A DNA stretch of 64,000 bases, taken from contig NZ_JBDOQT010000001.1 of assembly GCF_039839785.1 (NCBI RefSeq), positions 2,294,001 to 2,358,000 of the forward strand, given 5' to 3'. Below are positions 26,097-34,259 of the stretch, piece after piece. Source of the DNA: Pelagibius sp. CAU 1746 (GTDB lineage: Bacteria; Pseudomonadota; Alphaproteobacteria; Kiloniellales; Kiloniellaceae). Made by a program: the position numbers and the translations under genes. The notes beneath the pieces are model-generated. The model made no database searches, was not told the DNA's origin, and saw nothing but the letters and a program-made list of their open reading frames with translations. Every line of letters starts with the position of its first letter. The stretch's first letter is position 1.

Positions 26097-27065
26097 CTAG
26101 TCAGGGACCGGTTCTTCAGGGCCTCGCTCTTCAGAAAACGCCGCGCAGGGGTCCTTGTCGTCCACGCGGGGCGTGAACCAGACGAAATCGAAAAGCCGCG
26201 GATCGAAGGCGGGGTAGTCCGCCGCGGTCTGGCGCCCGGCTACGACTTCCACCAGGGCGACCGTGAGGCTCTCACCTTCCAGGTGCCAGGGGACGGCGCG
26301 ATCTTCGCGCACGTGGCCGCTGCCGGCGATGAGGATGGCTCCTTCGGCGTCGTGAGGCGGCTGTGTGGCTTGGCGCAGGGCATCGGCCATGGAGGCATCC
26401 CAGAAGCGCTGCACCTCGGCCATGGGGGCGAGCGCCGCTTCGGGCAGTCTGCCGCAATGGCTCGCCGCCAGTTCCTCCAGCAAATCGCTTTGCACCGCAG
26501 GCGGATAGCGCCGTGAGCGGGACAGCAATTCGGCAGTGTCCGGTGCCAGATCCTCGCCACGCGCCAGGGCGCGCACCTGAGACGGGGAGGGCTTCCCCGG
26601 CAGCATCGGCATTCTTGCGGCCAGGGCCGCCTCGGCGATCGGCTGGTATTCGTCCCAGTCGGGCCAGCCGCGGGCCTTCCAGGCCAGTGCTGCCTCCAGG
26701 CTGCCGACGTCTTCCAGGCGGGCGGCGGCGAGGGCCCCGGCGTGTTCCGGCTCGGCCATTTCCCAGACGACGGCCATGCGCCGCCCGCGGCGCCCGAGGG
26801 CGGCGACGATGCGCGCCTGCAGGCGGTGGTGCTCGCCATTGTCGTGCTTCTCGCCGATCAGAACCCAGTCGGCGGCCGCCGCTGCGGAGAAAAGCGCATC
26901 CTCGGTCGTGGGCTGGCCGCTGCGCGTGTCCCAGAGACTGCCGTTCAGGGGATGGTCGTTCAGAAGGCGGGCCGGCGCCGCCTCGGCGGCGGCGGTCAGG
27001 AGGCAGGATAACGCCGCCAGGCAGAGAAGTGCGCGCAAATGATTGGATCCCGCCGCTGGCCTCAA
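26097..27065 (-). CDS. ChaN-like heme-binding protein
   Basis: Exported protein (322 residues) of the ChaN/DUF399 family. Signal peptide at residues ~8-29. The core signature VLIGEKHDNGEHHRLQ (~69-84) is close to the ChaN motif, and AILIAGSGHVREDRAVP later matches the second conserved block. ChaN proteins bind heme at the membrane and have been linked to iron uptake; a TIKI-like protease fold is shared. The C terminus is acidic and lacks a lipobox at the N terminus, so it is probably soluble periplasmic. Confidence 0.82.
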   Translation of the reverse strand: MRPAAGSNHLRALLCLAALSCLLTAAAEAAPARLLNDHPLNGSLWDTRSGQPTTEDALFSAAAAADWVLIGEKHDNGEHHRLQARIVAALGRRGRRMAVVWEMAEPEHAGALAAARLEDVGSLEAALAWKARGWPDWDEYQPIAEAALAARMPMLPGKPSPSQVRALARGEDLAPDTAELLSRSRRYPPAVQSDLLEELAASHCGRLPEAALAPMAEVQRFWDASMADALRQATQPPHDAEGAILIAGSGHVREDRAVPWHLEGESLTVALVEVVAGRQTAADYPAFDPRLFDFVWFTPRVDDKDPCAAFSEERGPEEPVPD

Positions 27066-27103
27066 CCAGCGTTCTTAGTGGCGGTTCGGCGCCGCCCCGT
27101 CAA

Positions 27104-27167
27104 GTCGGGGCGGGAGCAGGTCGGGGCGGGAGCAGGTCGGGGCGGGAGGATGTCGGGGCGGGAGGAT
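27104..27167. repeat. 16-bp tandem repeat, four copies
   Basis: Unit GTCGGGGCGGGAGCAG (copies 1-2) or GTCGGGGCGGGAGGAT (copies 3-4), at 27104, 27120, 27136 and 27152, with a decayed fifth start at 27168. It lies in the 125-base spacer between the ChaN-like and DUF6356 genes. Number of copies is likely variable between strains. Confidence 0.9.
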
Positions 27168-27190
27168 GTCGAGCGGGAGAGGCTGCGCGG

Positions 27191-27481
27191 TCAGGCGGTG
27201 GAGCGGCCGGCCTCTGCCGGCGTTCCGGCCGAAGAGTCGGCGCCGCTGTGCTGGGCTGCCTGGCGGTGGCGGTTCACCACCATGCGGTCGTGCAGGCCGG
27301 TGATTGCACGGCTGCCGGTCTTCACGAAGAGAAAGGGCAGCAGGGCATGGATCAGACAGGCGAGGGAGGCCAGCATCATGCGCCAGGAAAAGCCCCAAGC
27401 TGAGGCCAAGTGCTGCCAGTAGGTTTCCCCGACGCTGGCCGGGTGTTCGGTAAAGAGATCTCGAAAGGACACGGGGGACAT
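27191..27481 (-). CDS. DUF6356-like small membrane protein
   Basis: A 96-residue protein starting FTEHPASVGETYWQHL a few residues in, followed by a hydrophobic segment (LASLACLIHALLPFLF, ~38-53) and then LHDRMVVNR. This pattern is typical of the DUF6356 family of small proteobacterial inner-membrane proteins; function unknown. The C-terminal tail (from ~75) is polar and low in complexity. The upstream neighbour is the divergent Lrp gene. Confidence 0.8.
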   Translation of the reverse strand: MSPVSFRDLFTEHPASVGETYWQHLASAWGFSWRMMLASLACLIHALLPFLFVKTGSRAITGLHDRMVVNRHRQAAQHSGADSSAGTPAEAGRSTA

Positions 27482-27611
27482 CGGGCTCCAAACTCAAGCG
27501 GCCCTCAAGAATAGGCCGCCGTGGGCGGAATCGGCTTGCAAAGTTACCGCAATTTCGGGAATTTCATGGTAATTCATATCTCTAAGTTGGTAATTATTGG
27601 ATTATTATTCC

Positions 27612-28073
27612 ATGGATGACATCGATCGAAGAATCCTCAAACTGTTGCAGGAGGACGTGGACCTGCCGGTGGCGGAGGTCGCCGAGCGGGTCGGCCTTTC
27701 GGCTTCGCCCTGCTGGCGGCGCATTCAGAAGTTGGAGGCCGAGGGGATCATCGAGCGGCGTGTCGCTCTTCTGAATCCGGAGAAGATGAACGTCGGCGTC
27801 ACCGTCTTCGTGGCCATCCGCACCAGCCAGCACGACGAGAAATGGCTGAAGGATTTTGCCCAGAAGGTGACGCGGATCCCGGAGGTGGTCGAGCTCTACC
27901 GCATGAGCGGCGAGATCGACTACATGATGCGGGTGGTGGTGCCGGACATCAGGGCCTACGACGACGTCTACAAGCGACTCATCGCCGCGGTGCCGCTGTT
28001 CGATGTGAGTTCCAGCTTCGCCATGGAGGCGATCAAGTACACCACGGCGCTGCCCGTCGACTACGCGCCCTAG
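27612..28073 (+). CDS. Lrp/AsnC family transcriptional regulator
   Basis: Regulator of 153 residues: N-terminal helix-turn-helix (DIDRRILKLLQED, VAEVAERVGLSASPCWRRIQKLE) and a C-terminal RAM ligand-sensing domain (VGVTVFVAIRTSQHDE, YRMSGEIDYMMRVVVPDI). These factors usually sense amino acids and often regulate their divergent neighbour or themselves. The start chosen is ATG 27612; a TTG at 27597 is possible. The 130-base AT-rich region before it should contain its promoter. Confidence 0.92.
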   Translation: MDDIDRRILKLLQEDVDLPVAEVAERVGLSASPCWRRIQKLEAEGIIERRVALLNPEKMNVGVTVFVAIRTSQHDEKWLKDFAQKVTRIPEVVELYRMSGEIDYMMRVVVPDIRAYDDVYKRLIAAVPLFDVSSSFAMEAIKYTTALPVDYAP

Positions 28074-28104
28074 CGCAGTCCGCCTCCGGGCCGCAGCGGG
28101 CGGG

Positions 28105-28128
28105 TCGCTCCAACCTTTCTCGGAGCGA
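28105..28128 (+). terminator. Possible terminator after the Lrp gene
   Basis: TCGCTCC and GGAGCGA form a 7-bp stem with a 10-base loop just after the Lrp stop, between convergent genes. The following run is only ATTT, so termination strength is uncertain. Confidence 0.4.
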
Positions 28129-28142
28129 TTTGGACCGGGGCG

Positions 28143-28721
28143 CTATTCGGGCAGCGTGAAGCCGGTATCGACGCGGCGGACCTGATAGCGGTTGCCGTTC
28201 ACGAAGTGCTCGTACTCGAAAACCTGCTGTTCCAGCTTCAGGATCTTGTAGGCGTCGTAGAGCTGACCGTTGCTGGTGTCGGCCTTCAGGAACATGCCGT
28301 CGTCGACCCAGCCCTTGGTCGAGAGGAAGTAGACCGGGCCGGAAATCCCCCATTCGCCGACCTCGATCTGCTCGCGGTAGCCGCCATCATCTTCATAGAA
28401 GCGGAAGGTGATGCGGAAAACGCCGTCGGGGAAGGCGTCGACCAGCCAGCGCTTGGTGATGCTGCCGGCCTCCATGTCCTCGCCGTACCAGCGGCCGACG
28501 AAGACCTCGCGCGGCGACTTGGCCATGTCGAGGGTCTCCTCGGCCTGGCCGGCGGTGATGGCGGCGTCGCCGATGGCGGCGCGCGCCTGCTGCGCCCACA
28601 TGAAGAGCAGCAGGGCCATCAGGATCGTGATGACGACGCCCAGCAACGCCGACTGCCGCCGGGCGGAGGCTGGTACGGCGCGCGTCTGCGGCCGCTTTCT
28701 GTTCCTCGTCTGCCTGTGCAT
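28143..28721 (-). CDS. Membrane-anchored periplasmic protein of unknown function
   Basis: A 192-residue protein with a basic N terminus and one hydrophobic helix (ALLGVVITILMALLLFMWA, ~25-43), then a periplasmic domain. The domain contains FVGRWYGEDMEAGS and later FRITFRFYEDDGGYREQ, resembling lipocalin-like or nuclear-transport-like beta barrels. I do not recognise a family. It has its own transcription direction and no informative neighbours. Confidence 0.65.
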   Translation of the reverse strand: MHRQTRNRKRPQTRAVPASARRQSALLGVVITILMALLLFMWAQQARAAIGDAAITAGQAEETLDMAKSPREVFVGRWYGEDMEAGSITKRWLVDAFPDGVFRITFRFYEDDGGYREQIEVGEWGISGPVYFLSTKGWVDDGMFLKADTSNGQLYDAYKILKLEQQVFEYEHFVNGNRYQVRRVDTGFTLPE

Positions 28722-29166
28722 CTTCGCCTCTTACTGTTGTCTGTTTTTACGGTGTCGGCCGGTCCGTCCCCGGCCGCTCTGCCAGCCGCTCGGTCCCTGG
28801 GGGCGTTAACCATGACCTCTGTCATTGCCTTGTATTTTAAGAGATTTTTTACTGGTTTGCGACGTTTTCGACGCGCGGATGGGGAATCTCATACATAAGT
28901 CTTGCGCCGGCCGCTCCATGGCGAAGGAAGGGGCGAAGAACGGCGCGATTTCTTCGACGCCGGCGCTGGCAGGGTTAACGCCACGCGCGCCTGCGGGCGC
29001 CGAGATGTCCGGCCCTGAGGCGTTTCGGCTTTAGCCGGCAAGGCCCAAGCGGCATTGGAAAAGGGTATCCCGCCAACTTGTCTCATAGTAATATCTGAAT
29101 AATAAAATGTATTGGCGTGTGTCGGTTGCCGCGCTGTCGTCGAATGAAGTCAGGAGAGCTTTGGTT
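28722..29166. other. 445-base gap without a gene
   Basis: Separates two divergent genes. The part near 29080-29110 is AT-rich (ATAGTAATATCTGAATAATAA) and probably holds the promoter of the MBL-fold gene. Short open frames show no protein features. Confidence 0.5.
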
Positions 29167-30117
29167 ATGCGTTTTCAGGTCCCGGCTCTGGTTTTCCTTC
29201 TCGCCGCCGCGTCCCCCGGCTTCGCCAGCGAGGACATCCCCGACCAGTATCCTCAGTCGGTGCTCTACAGCAAACCGGTGGAAGTGATTCCCCATGTCTG
29301 GTCGGCGATCGGGGCCACGGCGCCGCCCAGCTACGAGAATTCCGGACACAACAACAATCTGTCCTTCATCGTGACGGGCGAGGGGGTCGTGGTCGTCAAC
29401 GCCGGCGCCTGCACGCAGCTCGCCCAGGCGCTGCACGAGGAGATCAAGCAGGTCACCGACGAGCCGGTGAAGCTCGTGATCAACGAGAACGGACAGGGGC
29501 ATGCCATGCTGGGCAACGCCTACTGGGCGGGGCAGGGCGTGCCGATCCTGGCGCAGGCGGACGCGGCCACCGAGTTCGGGGACCGCGGGCCGCAGATCCT
29601 CGCGCAGATGCGGGGCTACAACAAGGACAAGGCGGAAGGCACGGTGTTGCAGGGGCCGACGGAGACCTTCGAGGACGAGAAGGTCATCGAGATGGGCCGC
29701 TTCCGCATCGAAGTGAAGAACCTGGGTCCCGCCCACTCGCCGGGCGACGTCGCCGTCTGGTTGCCGGGACAGAGCCTGGTCATCGCCGGCGACATGGCGT
29801 TCCACGAACGGCTGCTGCCCATTTTCGAGGACACGGGCACAGCCGCCTGGTTGGAGAGCTGGGAGAATTTCGAGGCGCTGGAGGCCACCTATGTCATTCC
29901 GGGCCACGGCCATCCGACCAACATGGATCAGGTGCGCCGCTACACGAAGGACTACCTGGTCTTCTTGCGCGGGGAGATCCGCAAGCTGCTGGACGAGGGC
30001 GGCGGCCTGGAGGATGCCTTCTACGTCGACCAGTCGCCCTACGCCCACCTCGACACCTTCGACGAACTGGCCAAGCGCAACGCCGGGCGGGTCTTCGAGC
30101 AGATGGAGTTCGAATAG
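29167..30117 (+). CDS. Exported MBL-fold protein with degenerate zinc motif
   Basis: Metallo-beta-lactamase fold protein (316 residues) with a signal peptide (residues 1-20, ending PGFASE). The usual zinc motif H-x-H-x-D-H is replaced: residues 105-117 read INENGQGHAMLGN, where related enzymes have INTHWHGDH. Later ligand positions are kept: GPAHSPGDV, AGDMAF and IPGHGHPTN. The Zn1 site may thus be lost or rebuilt. Start ATG 29167 with AGGAG upstream. Related exported proteins occur beside quinoprotein systems, but none is seen here. Confidence 0.85.
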   Translation: MRFQVPALVFLLAAASPGFASEDIPDQYPQSVLYSKPVEVIPHVWSAIGATAPPSYENSGHNNNLSFIVTGEGVVVVNAGACTQLAQALHEEIKQVTDEPVKLVINENGQGHAMLGNAYWAGQGVPILAQADAATEFGDRGPQILAQMRGYNKDKAEGTVLQGPTETFEDEKVIEMGRFRIEVKNLGPAHSPGDVAVWLPGQSLVIAGDMAFHERLLPIFEDTGTAAWLESWENFEALEATYVIPGHGHPTNMDQVRRYTKDYLVFLRGEIRKLLDEGGGLEDAFYVDQSPYAHLDTFDELAKRNAGRVFEQMEFE

Positions 30118-30683
30118 ACGGCTGCCGGGGGCCGGGGCGCGGGTCGATAAGGTCCCCGCGGCTCACGTCGGGTTCGAAAAGCGGATGCTCCGGGCCGGCA
30201 GTCCGGCGATCTTGGGGGCGGCGCAACCGCGGTCGGTCATCAGGTTCCCGGCGGCGCCATCGGCGAGGCTCACCCGGCCGCCGGGCGGCAAAATGAAGCG
30301 AAAGAAACAAAATTTCCGGACTCGCGAAATCCGGCAGAAACAGAGGCGGCCTAGGGTCTCCGTCATTGACCTGCCCCGTTCCGGAGGGCCAACCCCATCT
30401 CCCGGCGCTCCGGAACACCAGGGATCACCCAGTCCCTGGACCGGCGGGGTGCCGGCGCCCATCCGGCACCCCGCCGATCATTTTTCCCAGCAAGCCCCTG
30501 CAGCCCGGCCCCGTTCAGCCGCTTTGCCGTCGCTGGCGGCGGTTGGTGCCCGATCCGCGGTGCCCCGGTGCCGGCCTTCCTGTTGTCTGCTGCCTGCGCC
30601 TTCGGCTCCGTCCCTGTCGGAGAGTTGGACAAGTAAAAGGGTCAGGTCTTGGAATTTGCATTGGGAAGCGATAGAATCCGGCC
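30118..30683. other. 566-base gap before the RAYT-like gene
   Basis: No supported gene. The end of the gap (30635-30660) carries AAAAGGGTCAGGTCTTGGAA and an AT-rich tail, a sequence type I recall seeing repeatedly before IS200-like/RAYT genes. No second copy was found after the gene. Confidence 0.45.
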
Positions 30684-31625
30684 ATGGCACGGCCCCTTCG
30701 CCTCGAACTGCCCGGCGCGGTCTATCATCTCACCACCCTCGGCAATGCCGGTCAGACGGTGTTCCGGGCGGCGGAGGATTCCGAGCTATTCCTGGAGATC
30801 GTCGGCCAGGCCTGCGAACGCTTCGACTGGCGCTGCCTGGCCTACTGCCTGCTGCCGGACCGCTATCATCTGGTGGTGGAGACCCGGCGGGCGACGCTGG
30901 CCCGCGGCATGCGCCAGATCAACGGACGCTACACCCAGGCCTTCAACCGCCGCCACGGCGTCGGCGGGCATCTGTTTCAGGGCCGCTACCGGGCGGTCAT
31001 GGTGGAGAAGCCGGGCTTCGTCGCCGCGGTCTGCCGTGACGTCCTGCGCCGGCCGTTGGAACTGGGTCTGGCCGAAGAGGCCGCCGCTTGGCGCTGGAGT
31101 TCCTGCCGGGCCCTGCTGGGGCGCCTGCCGTCGGGACGGTCGGCGCCCGACTGGCTGGCGGTAGACGATCTGCTGGGCCTCTATGCCGGCGCTTCCGCCG
31201 CCCCGGACCTGCCTGCCCCGGACCTGGATGCCCCGGACCTGGATGCCCCGGACCTGGATGCGGCGCGCCGCCGCTGCGCGGCGGACATCGCCGCTGACCG
31301 CCCCTCCGTCTGGGAGAGCCTGCGCCATCAAGTGTTTCTCGGCTCCGAGGACTTCGTTGTCCGGATGCGCGAGCGCGCCGCCGCCGAAGCGGCGGGCCGG
31401 GGCAGCCTGGCGGAAATTCCCAAGGCGCAGTGGCAGGCGCCGCCGCCGCCCTTGCAGAGTTTCGCCGCGCAGGCGCCCAGCCGCGAGGAAGCCATGGCAC
31501 GGGCTTATCTGAGCGGCGCCTATAGCCAGAACACTATTGCCGCGCACTTCGGCGTGCATTACAGCACCGTCAGCCGCGCGGTGCGGCGCTTCGAAAAGGA
31601 TCTTGAAGAGCGGGCCGCCTCCTGA
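30684..31625 (+). CDS. RAYT-like transposase (IS200-type Y1 domain) with HTH tail
   Basis: Protein of 313 residues. The N terminus matches the Y1 transposase domain of REP-associated transposases: RPLRLELPGAVYHLTTLGN, YCLLPDRYHLVVET, RQINGRYTQAFNRRHG and HLFQGRYRAV. The HUH motif of active enzymes (HVH in the same place) reads RYH at residues 60-62, so one metal-binding histidine is missing. A DLDAP repeat region (~173-192) leads to a C-terminal helix-turn-helix, YSQNTIAAHFGVHYSTVSRAV. No terminal inverted repeats or target duplications seen. Probably a domesticated RAYT; host function unknown. Confidence 0.8.
   Translation: MARPLRLELPGAVYHLTTLGNAGQTVFRAAEDSELFLEIVGQACERFDWRCLAYCLLPDRYHLVVETRRATLARGMRQINGRYTQAFNRRHGVGGHLFQGRYRAVMVEKPGFVAAVCRDVLRRPLELGLAEEAAAWRWSSCRALLGRLPSGRSAPDWLAVDDLLGLYAGASAAPDLPAPDLDAPDLDAPDLDAARRRCAADIAADRPSVWESLRHQVFLGSEDFVVRMRERAAAEAAGRGSLAEIPKAQWQAPPPPLQSFAAQAPSREEAMARAYLSGAYSQNTIAAHFGVHYSTVSRAVRRFEKDLEERAAS
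31200..31259 (+). repeat. In-frame 15-bp minisatellite, four copies
   Basis: The unit GCCCCGGACCTGGAT is repeated four times (first copy ends CCT). It encodes A-P-D-L-D/P repeats linking the catalytic domain to the C-terminal part of the RAYT-like protein. Length in multiples of three allows copy-number change without frameshift. Confidence 0.9.
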
Positions 31626-31683
31626 TTTCAATGGAGACAGGCGGCGTCGCCGACAGCGGCGGCTCAGGCAAGGAGAGTTCCAC

Positions 31684-31911
31684 GTGGTTCTGTTGCGAAA
31701 CCTGCTGGTCTCCGCGGCGCGGCGCATTGCCGCCGACCCGGAGGTACAGGCGAAGGCGGCCGAGACCTATGAGACGTCGGTGAAGCCGCGTCTCGCATCG
31801 GCGCGCGACGAGCTGCGCGACCTGGCCGGGGAAATCGATCCCATGAAGCAGCCGGGCGCCTTTGCGCGGCGGCTGCGCGAGCGCCTCCGCGAGGTCAACA
31901 AGCGCGGCTAG
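31684..31911 (+). CDS. Small conserved helical protein of unknown function
   Basis: A 75-residue, charged, mostly helical protein (LLRNLLVSAARRIAADPEVQ..., then DEIDPMKQPGAF-like segment and a basic tail). Start GTG at 31684 with a good AAGGAG site 9 bases upstream; the same frame extends upstream but without start signals. I know similar small proteins in alphaproteobacteria but no function. It follows the RAYT-like gene by 58 bases. Confidence 0.65.
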   Translation: MVLLRNLLVSAARRIAADPEVQAKAAETYETSVKPRLASARDELRDLAGEIDPMKQPGAFARRLRERLREVNKRG

Positions 31912-32045
31912 CCGTCGTTCCAGTTTCATTCAAGCTTCATAGAGCCGAGGTTGGGGCCTGCCCGGAAAATGCGGCAGTCTTTTGGGTCTTGCTAACCCTT
32001 GGTGCTATACTGGCGCATTTCGTTTCACCTCAGGGGTAGCTCGTC

Positions 32046-32588
32046 ATTTCAGTCGGATTCACAGAGGCCGAGCGGCAGCGGTTTCACAATCTGTTGCAGT
32101 TGGCGGCCGAAAGCCCCTTCGAAGGCGAAAGGTCGAACGCCCTTGCGGCCGCCGAACGGCTGGCCAAGCGTTTCGGCCTGACGCTGGACGAGGCGGCGGC
32201 CGGCGGCATCGATGAAGAGCCGCGGCAGGCGCCGCCGCGCGGCGATGCGCACATGACGGACGATCTGGGCTTCCATCCCGAATCCCTCGACCGCTTCGCG
32301 CGCGCCGTCCATCTGATGGATAACTTCATCATGGAGGACAAGGCGCGGCGCGAGGCCGCCCTGCGCGCCGCGCAGTCGCGCGGCCTGGATGCCGACGAAC
32401 TGCGCAAGGCGGTGACCTCGACGGTGACCCAGGCGCGCAAAACCAAGCAGCGGCGCATGAATCCCTACCGTCATGCGGCCACACTGTTGCGCGAGACCTC
32501 GCTGTCGTTTCGCGAGATCGCCAGCATCACCGGCCTCGATGTCTACAAGGTGGTCGGTCTGAAGCTGAAGCTGCGGGCGGCGAGCTGA
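32046..32588 (+). CDS. DUF2786-like protein, start codon uncertain
   Basis: About 180 residues. The N-terminal part (TEAERQRFHNLLQLAAES, then NALAAAERLAKRFGLTLDEAA) resembles DUF2786 repeats; the C-terminal part has a helix-turn-helix-like segment, SLSFREIASITGLDVYKVVG, suggesting DNA binding. The frame is open from the TAG at 32037; the only candidate before the first helix is ATT 32046, with AGGGG 9 bases upstream. Starting at TTG 32094 would cut off the first helix. Function unknown. Confidence 0.65.
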   Translation: MSVGFTEAERQRFHNLLQLAAESPFEGERSNALAAAERLAKRFGLTLDEAAAGGIDEEPRQAPPRGDAHMTDDLGFHPESLDRFARAVHLMDNFIMEDKARREAALRAAQSRGLDADELRKAVTSTVTQARKTKQRRMNPYRHAATLLRETSLSFREIASITGLDVYKVVGLKLKLRAAS

Positions 32589-32905
32589 GCCTCGCGACCG
32601 TCATAAGCCGATGTCTCAAATTGTCGTCAGATTTGAACTGAATCCACGTGGCCGCAGGCCCTGGAAGGCGGCCTGAATCCGCAGTTCTTCTACCGCCGAT
32701 TTGCTTCAATTTCCCGGCTTCTGTGACAAACCCAGGGTCTCTGGGCACTGGTAAGATTCGGGAAAGGCTGAATCACCCAGACTGCTTCACGCGAGAGTAA
32801 GTGCCGGAAAAGGCCGGCCGCGGCACCTGCGGAGGATCGGGTGCGGCGGCGGCAACAAGGCCCGCCCGGCTATGCGATGCGAATGCTTCAGGTGAGGACA
32901 GAGAT
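32589..32905. other. 317-base gap, no gene seen
   Basis: Between two same-strand hypothetical genes. It should hold the promoter of the second; no repeat, hairpin or RNA gene is evident. Confidence 0.5.
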
Positions 32906-33397
32906 ATGGGCAATTCAAACAAGAGATTTCGATTCAAGCACAAGGGGCACCCGCGGGGCCGTTTCAAGAAACGCGCCCTGGCCACCGTGGTCGCCATGGC
33001 GGCGATCGGCACGTCGGTGAGCGCGGCGCACTCCTTGGTCGTGCCGATGCTGATCGACGAGACCATCGAGGATCGTGCCGCGGCGGTGTTCACATATCAG
33101 AACCAGGTCTCGGGCGATCTGGCGCAGACCATCGTCGAGGCCGAGAGCCACGATCTGCCGCTGCTCGACGCGCTCTACTCGGTCGAGGAGCAGCTCAACG
33201 ACGCTTGCGGTCCGCTGCAGGAGGCCGGCCGCCGCCACATCGAGGGCGAGCAGTTGAGCGGCCTGCTGCAGATCTCCGTCTACGGCGCTCTGGACGGCTG
33301 TGCGGCCAAGAGCGAGGAGGTCGCCTACTACGTCCGCATGGCGCGCTCCTACTCCGCCAAGATGACCGGCAGCGCGCAGGCCTCGGCCTGGAACTGA
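32906..33397 (+). CDS. Exported protein of unknown function
   Basis: A 163-residue protein with a very basic N terminus (KHKGHPRGRFKKRAL) and one hydrophobic segment (ATVVAMAAIGTSVSAAHSLVV, ~26-46) that may be a signal peptide or an anchor. The mature part is helical with two cysteines (DACGPLQ, DGCAAKS) that could form a disulphide. It ends at a strong hairpin. ATG 32906 has AGGTGAGG upstream. I do not recognise a family. Confidence 0.65.
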   Translation: MGNSNKRFRFKHKGHPRGRFKKRALATVVAMAAIGTSVSAAHSLVVPMLIDETIEDRAAAVFTYQNQVSGDLAQTIVEAESHDLPLLDALYSVEEQLNDACGPLQEAGRRHIEGEQLSGLLQISVYGALDGCAAKSEEVAYYVRMARSYSAKMTGSAQASAWN

Positions 33398-33430
33398 TAG
33401 CGACTCTTCGTTGACGGCAGCGACGCAGCA

Positions 33431-33457
33431 GGGCGGCCCGGTCTCTCCGGGCCGCCC
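33431..33457 (+). terminator. Stem-loop terminator
   Basis: Perfect 11-bp GC stem (GGGCGGCCCGG / CCGGGCCGCCC) with loop TCTCT, 33 bases after the preceding stop. It lacks a long T-run, so may be Rho-assisted. Confidence 0.65.
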
Positions 33458-33695
33458 TTGCGGCTGCCCGGGTTGCCGCCGTTTCCGGCCATCCAACGCA
33501 ACCGCCAGGCACAACCGCCGCGCGCACTGGCCAAGTGCCAGACAAAATCATACCCTCTTCTTCTAGGGCCGTTTGGCCGCGCCGCTGTCCGGGCGCGTGC
33601 GGTGGCCTTGCGCCGAACCGGTTTCGGGCTATCTAGTGTCGGGCGGCGCGGGCCGGGTTGCGGTTGGGCCGGGTTGCGGTTGGAATGCGGAGGTC

Positions 33696-34241
33696 ATGGA
33701 AAAAAGCGAGACCATGCCCCTTGGCGTGGTGATCGAGCGGCAACGCTCCGATCACCCTTGGATCGATTTCAACTGGCGGCCGGTGGCGGTGGTTCCGGGA
33801 GCGCCGGTCCTCGATTCCCAGGGCGAGTGGACGGAACTGCGCCGAGGCGAGGGCTGGGTCCAGTACCATTGCGGCACCCTGCGCCTCGAACTGTTCCGGG
33901 CCGAAACCGAGAGCTACAAGGTGAACCTCTCGCAAAACCCGCCCTGCATCTATGTATTGCTGCGTCGTGACGACGATCCGGAATCGCCGCACAGCTATTT
34001 GCCCTTCCTGGTGACCGCCAGCCCTTACGAGGCGCAGGACTACTTGGACAGCGGCGAGGAAATCGTCGAGCCCGTGCCGATGCCCGAGGATGTCGCCGCC
34101 TTCGTTCAGGCTTTCGTCGACGCTCACCACGTCGACGAGGTCTTCACCAAGCGCAAACGCAAGAAGGCCGCGCCCGGCGACGAGTTGTTCAGCCGCCGCC
34201 CGCCGGTCTCCCTGCCGCCGAAGGACCGGCGCAGTCCCTGA
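33696..34241 (+). CDS. DUF3305 protein, formate dehydrogenase accessory
   Basis: A 181-residue cytoplasmic protein of the DUF3305 family: MPLGVVIERQRSDHPWIDFNW near the start and YKVNLSQNPPCIYVLL further on are its marks. DUF3305 and DUF3306 genes habitually open Tat-exported formate dehydrogenase operons and are thought to aid assembly; the biochemical role is unknown. Start ATG 33696 gives MEKSETMPLG. The DUF3306 gene starts 18 bases downstream. Confidence 0.88.
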   Translation: MEKSETMPLGVVIERQRSDHPWIDFNWRPVAVVPGAPVLDSQGEWTELRRGEGWVQYHCGTLRLELFRAETESYKVNLSQNPPCIYVLLRRDDDPESPHSYLPFLVTASPYEAQDYLDSGEEIVEPVPMPEDVAAFVQAFVDAHHVDEVFTKRKRKKAAPGDELFSRRPPVSLPPKDRRSP

Positions 34242-34259
34242 TGTGCGACCGAGGAACCT

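Noticed and set aside
27104-31259. CRISPR array
   Set aside because: The repeats at 27104 and 31200 are direct tandem units without unique spacers.
30684-31625. Complete insertion sequence
   Set aside because: No terminal repeats or target-site duplication and the HUH motif is damaged.
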